Shown piece after piece: positions 14,060-22,474 of a stretch of DNA of 36,889 bases. The stretch's first letter is position 1; every line of letters begins with the position of its first letter. The notes under the pieces were generated by a model, which made no database searches, had not been told where the DNA came from, and saw only the letters and a program-made list of their open reading frames with translations. The position numbers and the translations under genes are program-made. The DNA is from Rhodococcus yananensis (GTDB taxonomy: Bacteria; Actinomycetota; Actinomycetes; Mycobacteriales; Mycobacteriaceae): contig NZ_JAIYEP010000045.1 of assembly GCF_020515525.1 (NCBI RefSeq), forward strand, positions 1 to 36,889, read 5' to 3'.

Positions 14060-15762
14060 CAGCGTGCTCCTGCAAGTGAGTCCGTCGCTGCGGCGTGCGC
14101 AACGGACGGGTCGATGTCGGTGCCGTCGACGACGGCATCGAGGTGCGCCAGCGCGACGGCATTCGGTTCGCCGGCAAGGCCGCTGAGATAGGCATTCGCC
14201 ACCAGCAGCGACCGGTATCCGCGACCACGCGCGATGCGGCCGGACGCGAGGTCGACGAGCAGCGTGGCCATCACGGTGCGCGCGAGATCGTCCGTGTAGG
14301 TGGCGCAGAGGGTTTGAGCGCGCACGTCGTCGCTCGCGAGCAGTTCCTCCCCCTTGGCTTCGAGCGCATCCCACAGTTCCCACAGTTCCGCGACGGCGGG
14401 TACGCAGTCGCCTCCCGCGGATTCTAGGATCGCGCGCATCGCTACCGCCAGGACTCGGTGTGCACCGTTCTTGCGCATGGAGCGCAGGACGTCGAGAGCG
14501 ATGACGTTGCTCGAGCCCTCCCAGATGGACCCGAGGTGCGAGTCGCGGACGAGCCGCGCGAACACCCTGTCCTCGATGTACCCGTTGCCGCCGCGGATCT
14601 CCATCGCCTCACCGGTCACGGTGCGCGCACGCTTGCATATGTAGTGCTTCGCGACGGGGGTGAGGATCCGGACGATGCTGCGTGCAGCGTCGTCACCGCG
14701 GTCGGCACGGTCGAGGGTGGCTCCGCTGTAGGCGACGAGTGCGAGTGCTGCCTCGGCGTCGAGTGCGAGCGGCAGCAGTGTCGCGCGCATGAGTGGCTGG
14801 TCGAACAGGGTCTTGCCGAACACTTCCCGAACCCGGGTGTGTTCGACCGCGTCCCGCAGCGCGCGGCGCATGAGCGCGCTGGAACGCATCGCGTTGGAGA
14901 GCCTGGAGGTGTTGAGCATCTCGGTCATCTGCCGGAACCCGCGGTCGAGTTCGCCGACCTGCAGCGCGTAGGCACCGTGCAGTGTGACTTCACCGCTGGG
15001 CATCGATCGGGTTCCGAGTTTGTCCTTGAGCCGGTCGATCGTGTAGGAGTTCCGCGTTCCGTCGGGAAGTCGCTTGGGCACCATGAACATTCCCACGCCG
15101 CGCGTGGAGTTCTCGGCGCCGCCCGGGAACCGAGCGAGCGTGACGATGACGTCGGCATCCGGGTTGGAGGCGAACCATTTACGGCCCGTGAGGCGCCACG
15201 CCGTGCCGTCGCGCTCGGCGCGGGTCTCGGTCTGCGCGATATCGGTTCCGGCCTGCGTCTCGGTCATGAACATCGCGCCGGTCAGCGCCGCGTCCGGGTC
15301 GGTCGACGTCAGCCCGTCGATGTAGGGCCCGAACACGTCGGGATCGCCGAACATGCGCAGCGTGCGGGCAGCGGCATCGGTCATCGACACCGGGCATGCG
15401 AGCCCGAACTCGGCCTGCACGAACAGGTAGGACGCGAGGTACTTGACGAGATGCGGGGGCACGTCCGTCCAGCCGTGAACAGGGCGATGCGAGAGCGCAG
15501 AGAGTCCGTACTCCGAGTACGCGGCGCGGCACAGTTCCAGATAGGCGGGGTGGTAGTCGATGGTGTCGATGCGCTCGCCGTCGCAGTCGTATTGGCGAAG
15601 TGTCGGGGGGTGTGCATTGGCGGTGGCGGCGAGTGCATCGAGTCGCTGTGCAGCGTCGGCGCCGAGGCGGTCGAGGAGACGCTCGGTGAGTTCACGGTCG
15701 GGTTCGTCGATCCACCGGTCGAGCACTGCCCGGAGTGCGGGATCCTCGTGTGCGTAGTTCAT
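14059..15762 (-). CDS. Acyl-CoA dehydrogenase, AidB-like long form
   Basis: A 567-residue FAD enzyme of the acyl-CoA dehydrogenase superfamily, longer than the usual 380-400 residues. The length and the motifs FMTETQAGTDI, GRKWFASNPDADVIVTLAR, LKDKLGTRSMPSGEVTLHGA and RGGNGYIEDRVFARLVRDSHLGSIWEGSSNVIALDVLRS place it with the AidB/adaptive-response-like group, whose C-terminal extension of about 130 residues is helical. The FAD-binding ARxxLF-like and RGGxGY motifs are kept. ATG 15762 has GAAAGGA upstream; the longer in-frame start is rejected because it runs into the transporter leader. Second gene of the transporter-dehydrogenase-CoA-transferase operon; alpha,beta-dehydrogenation of the CoA ester is the natural role. 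Confidence 0.9.
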   Translation of the reverse strand: MNYAHEDPALRAVLDRWIDEPDRELTERLLDRLGADAAQRLDALAATANAHPPTLRQYDCDGERIDTIDYHPAYLELCRAAYSEYGLSALSHRPVHGWTDVPPHLVKYLASYLFVQAEFGLACPVSMTDAAARTLRMFGDPDVFGPYIDGLTSTDPDAALTGAMFMTETQAGTDIAQTETRAERDGTAWRLTGRKWFASNPDADVIVTLARFPGGAENSTRGVGMFMVPKRLPDGTRNSYTIDRLKDKLGTRSMPSGEVTLHGAYALQVGELDRGFRQMTEMLNTSRLSNAMRSSALMRRALRDAVEHTRVREVFGKTLFDQPLMRATLLPLALDAEAALALVAYSGATLDRADRGDDAARSIVRILTPVAKHYICKRARTVTGEAMEIRGGNGYIEDRVFARLVRDSHLGSIWEGSSNVIALDVLRSMRKNGAHRVLAVAMRAILESAGGDCVPAVAELWELWDALEAKGEELLASDDVRAQTLCATYTDDLARTVMATLLVDLASGRIARGRGYRSLLVANAYLSGLAGEPNAVALAHLDAVVDGTDIDPSVAHAAATDSLAGAR

Positions 15763-15796
15763 CGTCGTCCTTTCGGCAGTGTGTTCTCGGCGGAAG

Positions 15797-17146
15797 TCAG
15801 TGGGTGGCAGCGGGTGCGCGGGCGGGCGCGGGGTCCGCAGGTTCGGCGTCGGCACCGGACGCGGTGGCCGATCGGCGCAGGAGCGCTGTCATGCAGACCA
15901 GCGAGAGCAGAACGTATCCGAGCCCGAGTCCGACGACCGGCCAGATCGTTCCGGTGCGATTGAGCAGGAACTGGCTGACCATCGGAGCTGTACCCGCGAA
16001 GATTGCCGTCGACAGCTGGTACGACAGCGAGATCCCCGTGTAACGGATGTGAGTGGGGAACACCTGCGCGAGGATGCCCGCCAGCGCCGCGTAGTACATC
16101 GCGTGCGGCGCCGTTGCGAGGACCATGCCGATGATCGCCCAGGTGAGCGAGCCGGTCTGGATGAGCACGAACATCAGCGGCAGGACGACGAGCTCGGGGA
16201 TCAACATCCACAGCACTGCTCGACGCACATCGATGCGGGTGGCGAGGATGGCGCCGAACGGCTGCACGATGACCTGCGCGACCAGCGCGAGGGTGATGAC
16301 GAGCAGAAAGTCGCCCCGGTCGAATCCGAGATCCGTCGTGGCCCAGGCCAGCGCGAAGGTCGTCTTGACGTAGGTGATCGCGACACCGGCGACCACCGCA
16401 CCGACTCCGAGCAGCAGGACTGTCCTGTGCGTGCTGAGCACCTCGGCCAGCGGAAGACGCTTCTTCTCCTGGGACTCGACTGCCGCCTTCATCTCGGGGG
16501 TTTCCTGGATCCGCAGCCGGATGTAGAGGGCCACGACCACCAGTGCGGCGGAGGCAACGAACGGGATCCGCCAACCCCAGCCTTCGAATGCGGCATCGGA
16601 CATCGCGGTCAGGCCGAGGAAGGCCACTGTCGCAAGGAGATTGCCCACAGGTGATCCTTGCTGCGCGAACGCGCCGTAGAGCACTTTCTTGCGTGGTGGG
16701 GCGAATTCCGTGGCGATGAGGACGGCACCTCCCCATTCCCCGCCCATCGCGATGCCCTGCAACACGCGCAACAGGACCAGGAGAATGGGCGCCCAAATAC
16801 CGATCTGGGCGTAGGTCGGCAGCAGGCCCACGCCGACAGTGCCGATGCCCATGATCGCGAGGGTGGTGATGACGGCGTTCTTGCGTCCGAACTTGTCGCC
16901 GAAGTGGCCGAAGACGACGCCGCCGAGTGGTCGTGCGATGAATCCGACCGCGAAGGTCGCGAATGCGGCCAGCGTGCCGATTGCCGGGGAGACATCGGGG
17001 AAGAACAGCTTGCCCAGCACCAGCGCGGACGCCGTGCCGTAGATGTAGAAGTCGAACCACTCGATCGTGGTGCCGACGAAGGCGGTCACGCCGGCTCGGC
17101 GCGCAGCTTTTGTGTCGTGCGCGGTGTGCTCTGGGGTTGGATTCAC
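15797..17146 (-). CDS. MHS-family MFS symporter for organic acids
   Basis: A 449-residue 12-helix transporter of the metabolite:proton symporter group (ShiA/ProP/KgtP type). Signatures are TTIEWFDFYIYGTAS in helix 1, GFIARPLGGVVFGHFGDKFGRKNAV with the MFS loop motif, RVLQGIAMGGEWGGA in helix 5 and RYTGISLSYQLSTAIF. GTG 17146 is chosen because the protein proper starts there and GGAG precedes it; more N-terminal sequence is not membrane-like. It leads the operon with the acyl-CoA dehydrogenase (34 nt on) and the CoA-transferase. It probably imports the acid those enzymes use. A LysR gene is divergent, the usual control layout. Confidence 0.9.
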   Translation of the reverse strand: MNPTPEHTAHDTKAARRAGVTAFVGTTIEWFDFYIYGTASALVLGKLFFPDVSPAIGTLAAFATFAVGFIARPLGGVVFGHFGDKFGRKNAVITTLAIMGIGTVGVGLLPTYAQIGIWAPILLVLLRVLQGIAMGGEWGGAVLIATEFAPPRKKVLYGAFAQQGSPVGNLLATVAFLGLTAMSDAAFEGWGWRIPFVASAALVVVALYIRLRIQETPEMKAAVESQEKKRLPLAEVLSTHRTVLLLGVGAVVAGVAITYVKTTFALAWATTDLGFDRGDFLLVITLALVAQVIVQPFGAILATRIDVRRAVLWMLIPELVVLPLMFVLIQTGSLTWAIIGMVLATAPHAMYYAALAGILAQVFPTHIRYTGISLSYQLSTAIFAGTAPMVSQFLLNRTGTIWPVVGLGLGYVLLSLVCMTALLRRSATASGADAEPADPAPARAPAATH

Positions 17147-17254
17147 GATGCACTCCGAGGCGTGTCGTGCGGGCCATGTCCGCGAATGAATGAGGTGCGT
17201 ATCACTATCGACGGACGATCGTGTAAAGTCCAAGACCTAATTCGACATGATTAT

Positions 17255-17267
17255 GTGGATATTCCAC
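17255..17267. promoter_or_regulatory. LysR-type dyad between MHS transporter and LysR gene
   Basis: GTGGA-TAT-TCCAC within an AT-richer stretch of the 136-bp divergent gap, 15 nt before the LysR ATG. Preceding T and following A give a T-N11-A-like LysR site. It probably serves for autoregulation and for the divergent transporter operon. Confidence 0.5.
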
Positions 17268-17282
17268 TGAGTTGAGGGCGAC

Positions 17283-18167
17283 ATGGAATTCCGTCAGCTG
17301 CAGGCGTTCCTCGCGGTTGCCGAGGAACTGCATTTCGGACGCGCCGCGGAACGACTGCACATCGCACAGTCGCCGCTGAGCCAGATGATCCGCACCCTCG
17401 AACGAGAACTCGGCGCCCGATTGTTCGAGCGCACCACCAGATCGGTGCAGCTCACCGCCGCAGGCACGGCATTATTGCCCCCGGCGCGGGTGATCGCAGC
17501 ACAGCTCCAGGTGGCACGCGCGGTGGTGCGCTCGACCGCGGCCGGAGAGACCGGCGTGGTCAGCGTCGGATTCGGCGGGGCGAGCGGCTACACCGTGCTG
17601 TCCGAGCTGACCCGCGAGCTCGCGGATCACCATCCCGGCATCGAACTCGATCTACGCCCCCAGACCTATTCGGGCGAAGTGCTCGATCTCGTCGCCCAGG
17701 GCCTGCTCGACATGGGCATCGTCGGCCTCCCCGTCCCCGACGACTTCGCCACCGAGACCGTGCGACACGAATCCCTGATGGTCGCGGTACCGGCCGGGCA
17801 TCGACTTACCGACCGAGACACTCTCGAACCCGGTGATCTCGCAGGTGAACGGCTGGTGGTCTATCCCGCAGCACACGGCTCACTCGTACGCGATGCCACC
17901 TTCACCGTGTGCGCGTCGGCAGGATTCGCACCGACCATCGCTCGTGAAGCCCCCGACCCGTACAGCCTCCTGGCTCTCGTCGGCGCGGGTGTCGGGATCG
18001 CCGTCGTCGTGGCGTCGACCGCGCACATCACCGTCGACGGCGTGCAGTACCTCCCACTCGACGGCGGCCCGATACTTCCGATCGCGCTCGCATGGCGACG
18101 CGGCAACACCGCTCCCGCGCTCCAGCGGGTCTTGGAGGTGCTACGCGAAATGCCCGGCGCCCGATAG
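17283..18167 (+). CDS. LysR-family transcriptional regulator
   Basis: A 294-residue LysR regulator. The N-terminal winged HTH reads FRQLQAFLAVAEELHFGRAAERLHIAQSPLSQMIRTLERELG..LFERT, the textbook pattern. The effector domain (about 90-290) has two periplasmic-binding-like lobes, with VGFGGASGYTVLSELTRELADHHPGIELDLR and LALVGAGVGIAVVVAS. Members of this sequence type often control aromatic or CoA-thioester pathways. It is divergent from the MHS transporter operon, which is its likely target, and 81 nt upstream of the enoyl-CoA hydratase fragment, which may belong to the same regulon. Confidence 0.92.
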   Translation: MEFRQLQAFLAVAEELHFGRAAERLHIAQSPLSQMIRTLERELGARLFERTTRSVQLTAAGTALLPPARVIAAQLQVARAVVRSTAAGETGVVSVGFGGASGYTVLSELTRELADHHPGIELDLRPQTYSGEVLDLVAQGLLDMGIVGLPVPDDFATETVRHESLMVAVPAGHRLTDRDTLEPGDLAGERLVVYPAAHGSLVRDATFTVCASAGFAPTIAREAPDPYSLLALVGAGVGIAVVVASTAHITVDGVQYLPLDGGPILPIALAWRRGNTAPALQRVLEVLREMPGAR

Positions 18168-18248
18168 CGCCGCACACTTCACATCGGGTAGACAGAGGTC
18201 AATTCGCAGCAGGACAGCACTGCAGCACGAGAGCACCGAGGAGAAGCT

Positions 18249-18806
18249 GTGCCGGAATCGATCCTGCTCGTCGAACAGCGCGGACCCGTCCGCATTCTCA
18301 CGTTCAACCGACCGCAGCAACGCAACGCGCTCAACTCGGCGCTCATCGATACCCTGCGCGCGGAACTCGCCGCAGCGGACGCCGACGACCAGACCAGCGT
18401 CGTCATCCTCACCGGCTCCGACCCCGCCTTCTGCGCGGGTCTCGACCTCCAGGAACTCGGATCCGGCGGCAACACGCTCCTGAAGGTCGAGGACGAGAGC
18501 ATTCCCGTCGGGCATCCGTGGACGCCGCTGTCGAAGCCTGTGATCGGCGCGATCAACGGTGCCGCCATCACCGGTGGCCTCGAATTGGCTCTCGCATGCG
18601 ACATTCTCATCGCCTCGACGCGCGCACGATTCGCCGACACCCACGCCCGCGTCGGAGTGCTCCCGGGCTGGGGGCTGACGTCGCGCCTGCCCGCCGCCGT
18701 GGGTCGCGGGTTCGCGCGGCGCATGAGCCTGTCGGGGAACTTCGTCGATGCCGAAGAGGCACTGCAGGCCGAACCCCGCGCTGCGGGACGCGCGCAGAAC
18801 GCCTAG
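18249..18806 (+). pseudogene. Enoyl-CoA hydratase/isomerase, C-terminally truncated
   Basis: The 185-residue product matches the crotonase fold up to about residue 170. It has ILTFNRPQQRNALNSAL, the first oxyanion loop SDPAFCAGLDLQEL, the second INGAAITGGLELALACD and the substrate loop ARVGVLPGWGLTSRLPAAVG with its acidic region. The sequence then reads SGNFVDAEEALQ and ends after a short unrelated tail (AEPRAAGRAQNA). Typical members are about 255 residues, so the C-terminal helices used for trimer contacts and the CoA lid are missing. The nested palindrome at 18832-18915 begins 26 nt past the stop, and a deletion there is likely. GTG 18249 has GAGGAGAAG. It may be inactive, or active only as a variant oligomer. 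Confidence 0.7.
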
Positions 18807-18831
18807 GCCTGCCATTCCGTGACCGCGCACC

Positions 18832-18915
18832 GAAGTAAGCAGACGAAACAGGAACCTCGCAGGACCAGTGGTCACCCACCAGCCCTGCGAGGTTTACATT
18901 TGCCCTGCTTACTTC
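18832..18915. repeat. Nested inverted repeat in convergent gap (palindromic element, copy 1)
   Basis: Outer arms GAAGTAAGCAG (18832-18842) and its complement (18905-18915) enclose inner arms AACCTCGCAGG (18853-18863) and its complement (18884-18894). The centre is GTGGTCACCCAC. The whole 84 bp fills the gap between the truncated hydratase and the convergent tetR gene. The same style of element, with a related centre, occurs at 23364-23405. It probably works as a bidirectional terminator and may be a dispersed genomic repeat. Confidence 0.75.
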
Positions 18916-18922
18916 CGCAGCG

Positions 18923-19486
18923 CTAGTGCTCCTCGGTGAGCGCCAGCAGTTCCGCACGCGCGAGATCGAGGTCGTTGCTGCTCAGATACGGGCTCGCCAC
19001 CGAGAGGGCGAGCCCTTCGGCCGCCGACCGGATCACCAGCACACGCGGCCATGGCAGGCCGTCTGCAGCGAATGCGGCGTCCCACTTCTCGGCGTCCCGC
19101 ACATACAGCGCCTCGACCTCCGCAGAGTTCCCGAGCGTGGCGAGCAGAGTACCGGGGTTGAAGATGTCCATGAGGTAGGCACTGCCCCCGGTGAGGGCGC
19201 GCACATAACCTCGCGTGAACTTTCCGGGCCTGTTCTCCGACAGCTCGACGTGGGCGTGTACTTCCTCCCACACGCGCAGGATGCCGTGTTCGAGCGCGCC
19301 GTAGACCAGAGCGTCGCGGTTCGGGAAGTGGTGCATCAAGCCACCTTTGGTCACCCCCGCCGCAGCAGCGATATCGGCGAGACTGACCTTCGAACCACGC
19401 TCGGCGAACATCTGCTCGGCGGCTTCGAGGATCGCTCGGCGGGTGCGTTCCTTGTCGCGGGTGACAACCTGATCAGTGCGCTTCAT
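18923..19486 (-). CDS. TetR-family regulator of the adjacent exporter
   Basis: About 187 residues. The TetR HTH is clear: TRRAILEAAEQMFAERGSKVSLADIAAAAGVTKGGLMHHFPNRDALV. The C-terminal ligand domain is of the TetR_C_37 style by eye (ALEHGILRVWEEVHAHVE, GGSAYLMDIFNP). ATG 19486 lies inside the last codons of the exporter gene (which ends at 19473), so the pair is co-transcribed and coupled; a GTG at 19504 adds six residues. It should bind the perfect 20-bp palindrome at 21009-21028 upstream of the exporter and so repress the whole operon, releasing it when a drug binds. Confidence 0.9.
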   Translation of the reverse strand: MKRTDQVVTRDKERTRRAILEAAEQMFAERGSKVSLADIAAAAGVTKGGLMHHFPNRDALVYGALEHGILRVWEEVHAHVELSENRPGKFTRGYVRALTGGSAYLMDIFNPGTLLATLGNSAEVEALYVRDAEKWDAAFAADGLPWPRVLVIRSAAEGLALSVASPYLSSNDLDLARAELLALTEEH

Positions 19487-21008
19487 GGGTCCCCACTGTC
19501 GCACCCCGCGGAGACGGGATCACACGCCAGGCCACCACGGCTGAGACCGCAAGGATCACCGCGGCGACGAAAGACGTGGTCTGCACCGCTGTCGCGAACG
19601 CGGACCGGGCATGGTCGACCACGATCGGGTCGAGGACGGTCGCGACGGTCGAAACCAGCGAATCTTCGGCGGTCGCCGCGTCGGACGGGTCGGTACCCGC
19701 GGGCAGATCGAGATGCGACCGGTACATCGCCAGATGAACGGATCCGAGCACCGCGATTCCCAAGGCTCCGCCGAGCTCGTAAGCGGTCTCCGCGATCGAG
19801 GATGCGGCTCCGGCACGTTCCGCGGGAACCGCGGAGACCACGGCGTCGGTCGACAGTGTCATCGCGATACCGACACCGAGGCCGAGGAGGACCAGCGACA
19901 GACCGAGGCCCCAATAGCTGGACATCGAAACGGTCAGGCCGAGCCCGGCGAGGCTGATCGCTCCCGTCGCGAGCCCGAGCCCGATCGCGCGACCGGTTCC
20001 CATACGTGCCACGAGCGCACCGACGAACAGGATGACGATCATCGATGCGATCGTCGACGGCAGTTCGGCCAAACCTGCCTTCAGCGGGCCGTATTCGCGG
20101 ACAAGCTGCAGGTACTGCGAGAAGAAGTACAGCAGCCCGAGGAACGCGAAGATCGCCAGGCCGTTGGCGGCCACGGCACCCGAGAAAGCGGGCATTCGGA
20201 ACAACGAGAGGTCGAGCAACGGATTCGGCAGTCGCATCTGCCTGCGCACGAAGAGGTAGCCCATGGTCAGGCCGAACACCGCGGTGACCGGGACGCTCCA
20301 GTCCAGCCCGCTACCGGCCCAGTGCTTCACGGCGTACACCACCGGGACGATGGCGAGGATCGACAACAACGCCGAGATCACGTCGATCGTCAGAGCGGAG
20401 CTACCGCGCGACTCCGACAGCAGCATCGGCCCGGCGACCAGCACGATCACCATCACCGGCACATTGATCAAGAACACCGAGCCCCACCAGAAGTTCTCGA
20501 GCAGGACACCGCCGACGAGCGGACCGATCGCGGCGCCTCCGGTGGCGCCCATCGCCCAGATGGCGATCGCCGTCGTGCGTTGTTTCGCGTCGAGGAATGT
20601 GGCACGAATGATCGCCAGCGTCGACGGCATCAGCGTCGCGCCTGCCACGCCCAGCAGAACGCGTGCAGCAATGAGGGTTTCGCGGTTGGGTGCGAACGCC
20701 GCGATGACGGATGCGACACCGAACCCTGCAGCACCGATGAGCAGCAACCGTTTGCGACCGATGCGATCGGCCAGGTTGCCCATCGTGATGAGCAGACCTG
20801 CCAGCACGAACGAGTAGATGTCGCCGATCCACAACAACTGCGTCGAACTGGGGTCGATGTCGGCGGCCATCGACGGCACGGCCAGGTAGAGCACTGTGTT
20901 GTCGACCGCAATCAACACCACGACGAGGACGAGGACGAGGAGGGCCGACCATTCGCGACGTCCGGCGCGTGGTGCAAGGGTCTGTTCTTCGGTCACGCGC
21001 AGAACCAT
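19473..21008 (-). CDS. DHA2-family (14-helix) MFS multidrug exporter
   Basis: A 511-residue drug:proton antiporter of the EmrB/QacA type. Fourteen hydrophobic segments are visible, starting ALLVLVLVVVLIAVDNTVLYLAVPSMA with the family motif around LDNTV (here VDNTVLYLAVP). GNLADRIGRKRLL is motif A, and RVLLGVAGATLMPSTLAI is the antiporter motif C region. ATG 21008 abuts the operator at 21009-21028 with no ribosome site, so the message may be leaderless; a GTG at 20996 is the alternative. The TetR repressor gene follows in the same operon. Confidence 0.9.
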   Translation of the reverse strand: MVLRVTEEQTLAPRAGRREWSALLVLVLVVVLIAVDNTVLYLAVPSMAADIDPSSTQLLWIGDIYSFVLAGLLITMGNLADRIGRKRLLLIGAAGFGVASVIAAFAPNRETLIAARVLLGVAGATLMPSTLAIIRATFLDAKQRTTAIAIWAMGATGGAAIGPLVGGVLLENFWWGSVFLINVPVMVIVLVAGPMLLSESRGSSALTIDVISALLSILAIVPVVYAVKHWAGSGLDWSVPVTAVFGLTMGYLFVRRQMRLPNPLLDLSLFRMPAFSGAVAANGLAIFAFLGLLYFFSQYLQLVREYGPLKAGLAELPSTIASMIVILFVGALVARMGTGRAIGLGLATGAISLAGLGLTVSMSSYWGLGLSLVLLGLGVGIAMTLSTDAVVSAVPAERAGAASSIAETAYELGGALGIAVLGSVHLAMYRSHLDLPAGTDPSDAATAEDSLVSTVATVLDPIVVDHARSAFATAVQTTSFVAAVILAVSAVVAWRVIPSPRGATVGTHEAH

Positions 21009-21028
21009 AACAGTCCATATGGACTGTT
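21009..21028. promoter_or_regulatory. Perfect 20-bp palindromic operator of the exporter-tetR operon
   Basis: AACAGTCCATATGGACTGTT is symmetrical with no spacer and directly touches the exporter start codon. Placement and form fit a TetR/QacR-type repressor site. The AT core contrasts with the surrounding GC-rich sequence. Confidence 0.8.
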
Positions 21029-21060
21029 GTAGAACCCGAAAGGGATGTTGTGAGGAGCTT

Positions 21061-21078
21061 CGCCCCTGTGCAGGGGCG
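21061..21078 (-). terminator. Hairpin after the M20 amidohydrolase gene
   Basis: CGCCCCTG-TG-CAGGGGCG, perfect 8-nt arms with a 2-nt loop, 11 nt past the amidohydrolase stop. It probably separates that gene from the exporter operon downstream. No T run is present. Confidence 0.5.
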
Positions 21079-21089
21079 CCGACAATCCG

Positions 21090-22397
21090 CTACGTCACCG
21101 GCAACCAGGTTCGCGCTGCGGTGACCAATGCCGTGACCCCGATCGTCATGGTCGGTTCGATGACCGGCGCATAGTGCGGCGAGTGGTTCGACGGCACCTT
21201 CAGCAGCGCGGGATCCGTCATGTCGCCCGTGGTGAACACCGACGGATCCGCTCCTCCGAGCAGCCAATACGCCAGGGGCGCACCTGCGCTCGTGGCGAGG
21301 ACTCCGACGTCCTCGCTGCCCGCGCCCGCCCCCGGGTCGAGGATCTTGTCCGCCCCCAACCACGTAGCGAAGGCATCCAACGTCTTGTTCAGGGCGGAAG
21401 GATCGTTCGTGACCACCGGGAACCGCTCGATCGAGGTAATTTCAGGTTCTTCCGGGGCGCCCGCTGTCGCAGATTCGCCGCGAACAATGCGGTCGACGCT
21501 GTCGAGGATCTTTTGCCGTACCCCCGCGTCGTAGCTGCGGATGTTCAGTTGGAGCTCCGCCTCACCGGGAATGACATTGGCCGCATTTCCGGCATGAACG
21601 GAGCCGACCGTGAGCACCGCGGTCGCCGTGCTCGGGATCTCGCGCGAGATGATCGTCTGCAGACGCAATACGACCTCGGCCGCAATGACGATCGGGTCGA
21701 TGGATGCTTCCGGCATCGACCCGTGCGCACCTCGGCCGATCACACGCACGCGCAGCGAGTCCGACCCCGCATACGAGAGACCGGGATGTCCGGCGATCTT
21801 GCCTGCCGGAAGCGGCGCCACATGCTGACCGAGCACCACATCCGGTTTGGGGAACCTGTCGAACAGCCCGTCGTCGACCATGGCTTGGGCTCCCGCACCC
21901 AACTCTTCGGCCGGTTGGAAGACGAGGAGCAGTGTGCCCGACCAACTCGCAGTATCAGTGGAGAGAATCTGCGCTGCGCCGAGCAGGCACGTCATGTGCA
22001 TGTCGTGACCGCACGCGTGCGCCACCGGCTTCGTCTCGCCGTGTTCGTCCACGGCGGTAGCGGTACTGGCGTAGTCGAGGCCGGTGTCCTCCTTGACAGG
22101 GAGGGCATCCATGTCGGCGCGAAGCAATGCGGTCGGTCCGGCGCCATTCTTCAACACCCCGACCACTCCGGTCTTCCCGACACCGGTGGTGACCTCGAAC
22201 CCGAGAGCATTCAATCGCTCGGCCACGATGGCAGAGGTGCGATGTTCCTGGAATCCGAGTTCCGGATGTCTGTGAAGGTCCTTGTACAGATCGATCAGCG
22301 CCGGATCGATTTCCACCTTGCCGGATCTGGTCACAAGCTCGTCCCTTCCGATGCGGAACACTGGGAGTCCTTGTCGAGTATCTACTGTATCGGCCAT
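21090..22397 (-). CDS. M20-family amidohydrolase (AbgB/HipO-like)
   Basis: A 435-residue zinc peptidase-fold amidohydrolase that cleaves N-acyl amino acids. The metal and catalytic motifs are LLRADMDALPV, AHACGHDMHMTCLLGAA, VFQPAEELGAGAQAM and SEDVGVLA, in the usual order. The dimerisation domain holds GRGAHGSMPEASIDPIVIAAEVV with the conserved GAHGS. The start at 22397 (MADTVDTRQ) is used; a ribosome site is not obvious and the internal V-F-R-I-G start is possible, since the fold itself begins near IDPALIDLYKDLHRHPELGFQE. It is divergent from the alpha/beta hydrolase with a 77-bp gap. The substrate could be an aromatic acyl-amino acid, in keeping with the catabolic surroundings. Confidence 0.9.
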   Translation of the reverse strand: MADTVDTRQGLPVFRIGRDELVTRSGKVEIDPALIDLYKDLHRHPELGFQEHRTSAIVAERLNALGFEVTTGVGKTGVVGVLKNGAGPTALLRADMDALPVKEDTGLDYASTATAVDEHGETKPVAHACGHDMHMTCLLGAAQILSTDTASWSGTLLLVFQPAEELGAGAQAMVDDGLFDRFPKPDVVLGQHVAPLPAGKIAGHPGLSYAGSDSLRVRVIGRGAHGSMPEASIDPIVIAAEVVLRLQTIISREIPSTATAVLTVGSVHAGNAANVIPGEAELQLNIRSYDAGVRQKILDSVDRIVRGESATAGAPEEPEITSIERFPVVTNDPSALNKTLDAFATWLGADKILDPGAGAGSEDVGVLATSAGAPLAYWLLGGADPSVFTTGDMTDPALLKVPSNHSPHYAPVIEPTMTIGVTALVTAARTWLPVT

Positions 22398-22474
22398 CGG
22401 CGGGCCGATACCCGCGATCGGGCAATCTCGGACCTGACCGATGAGTTCTGTCGTCGACCCCGGTCTGTCACGGC

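Noticed and set aside
18832-18915. Nested inverted repeat as a miniature transposon
   Set aside because: No target-site duplication or transposase end is seen; a terminator or dispersed palindrome fits better.
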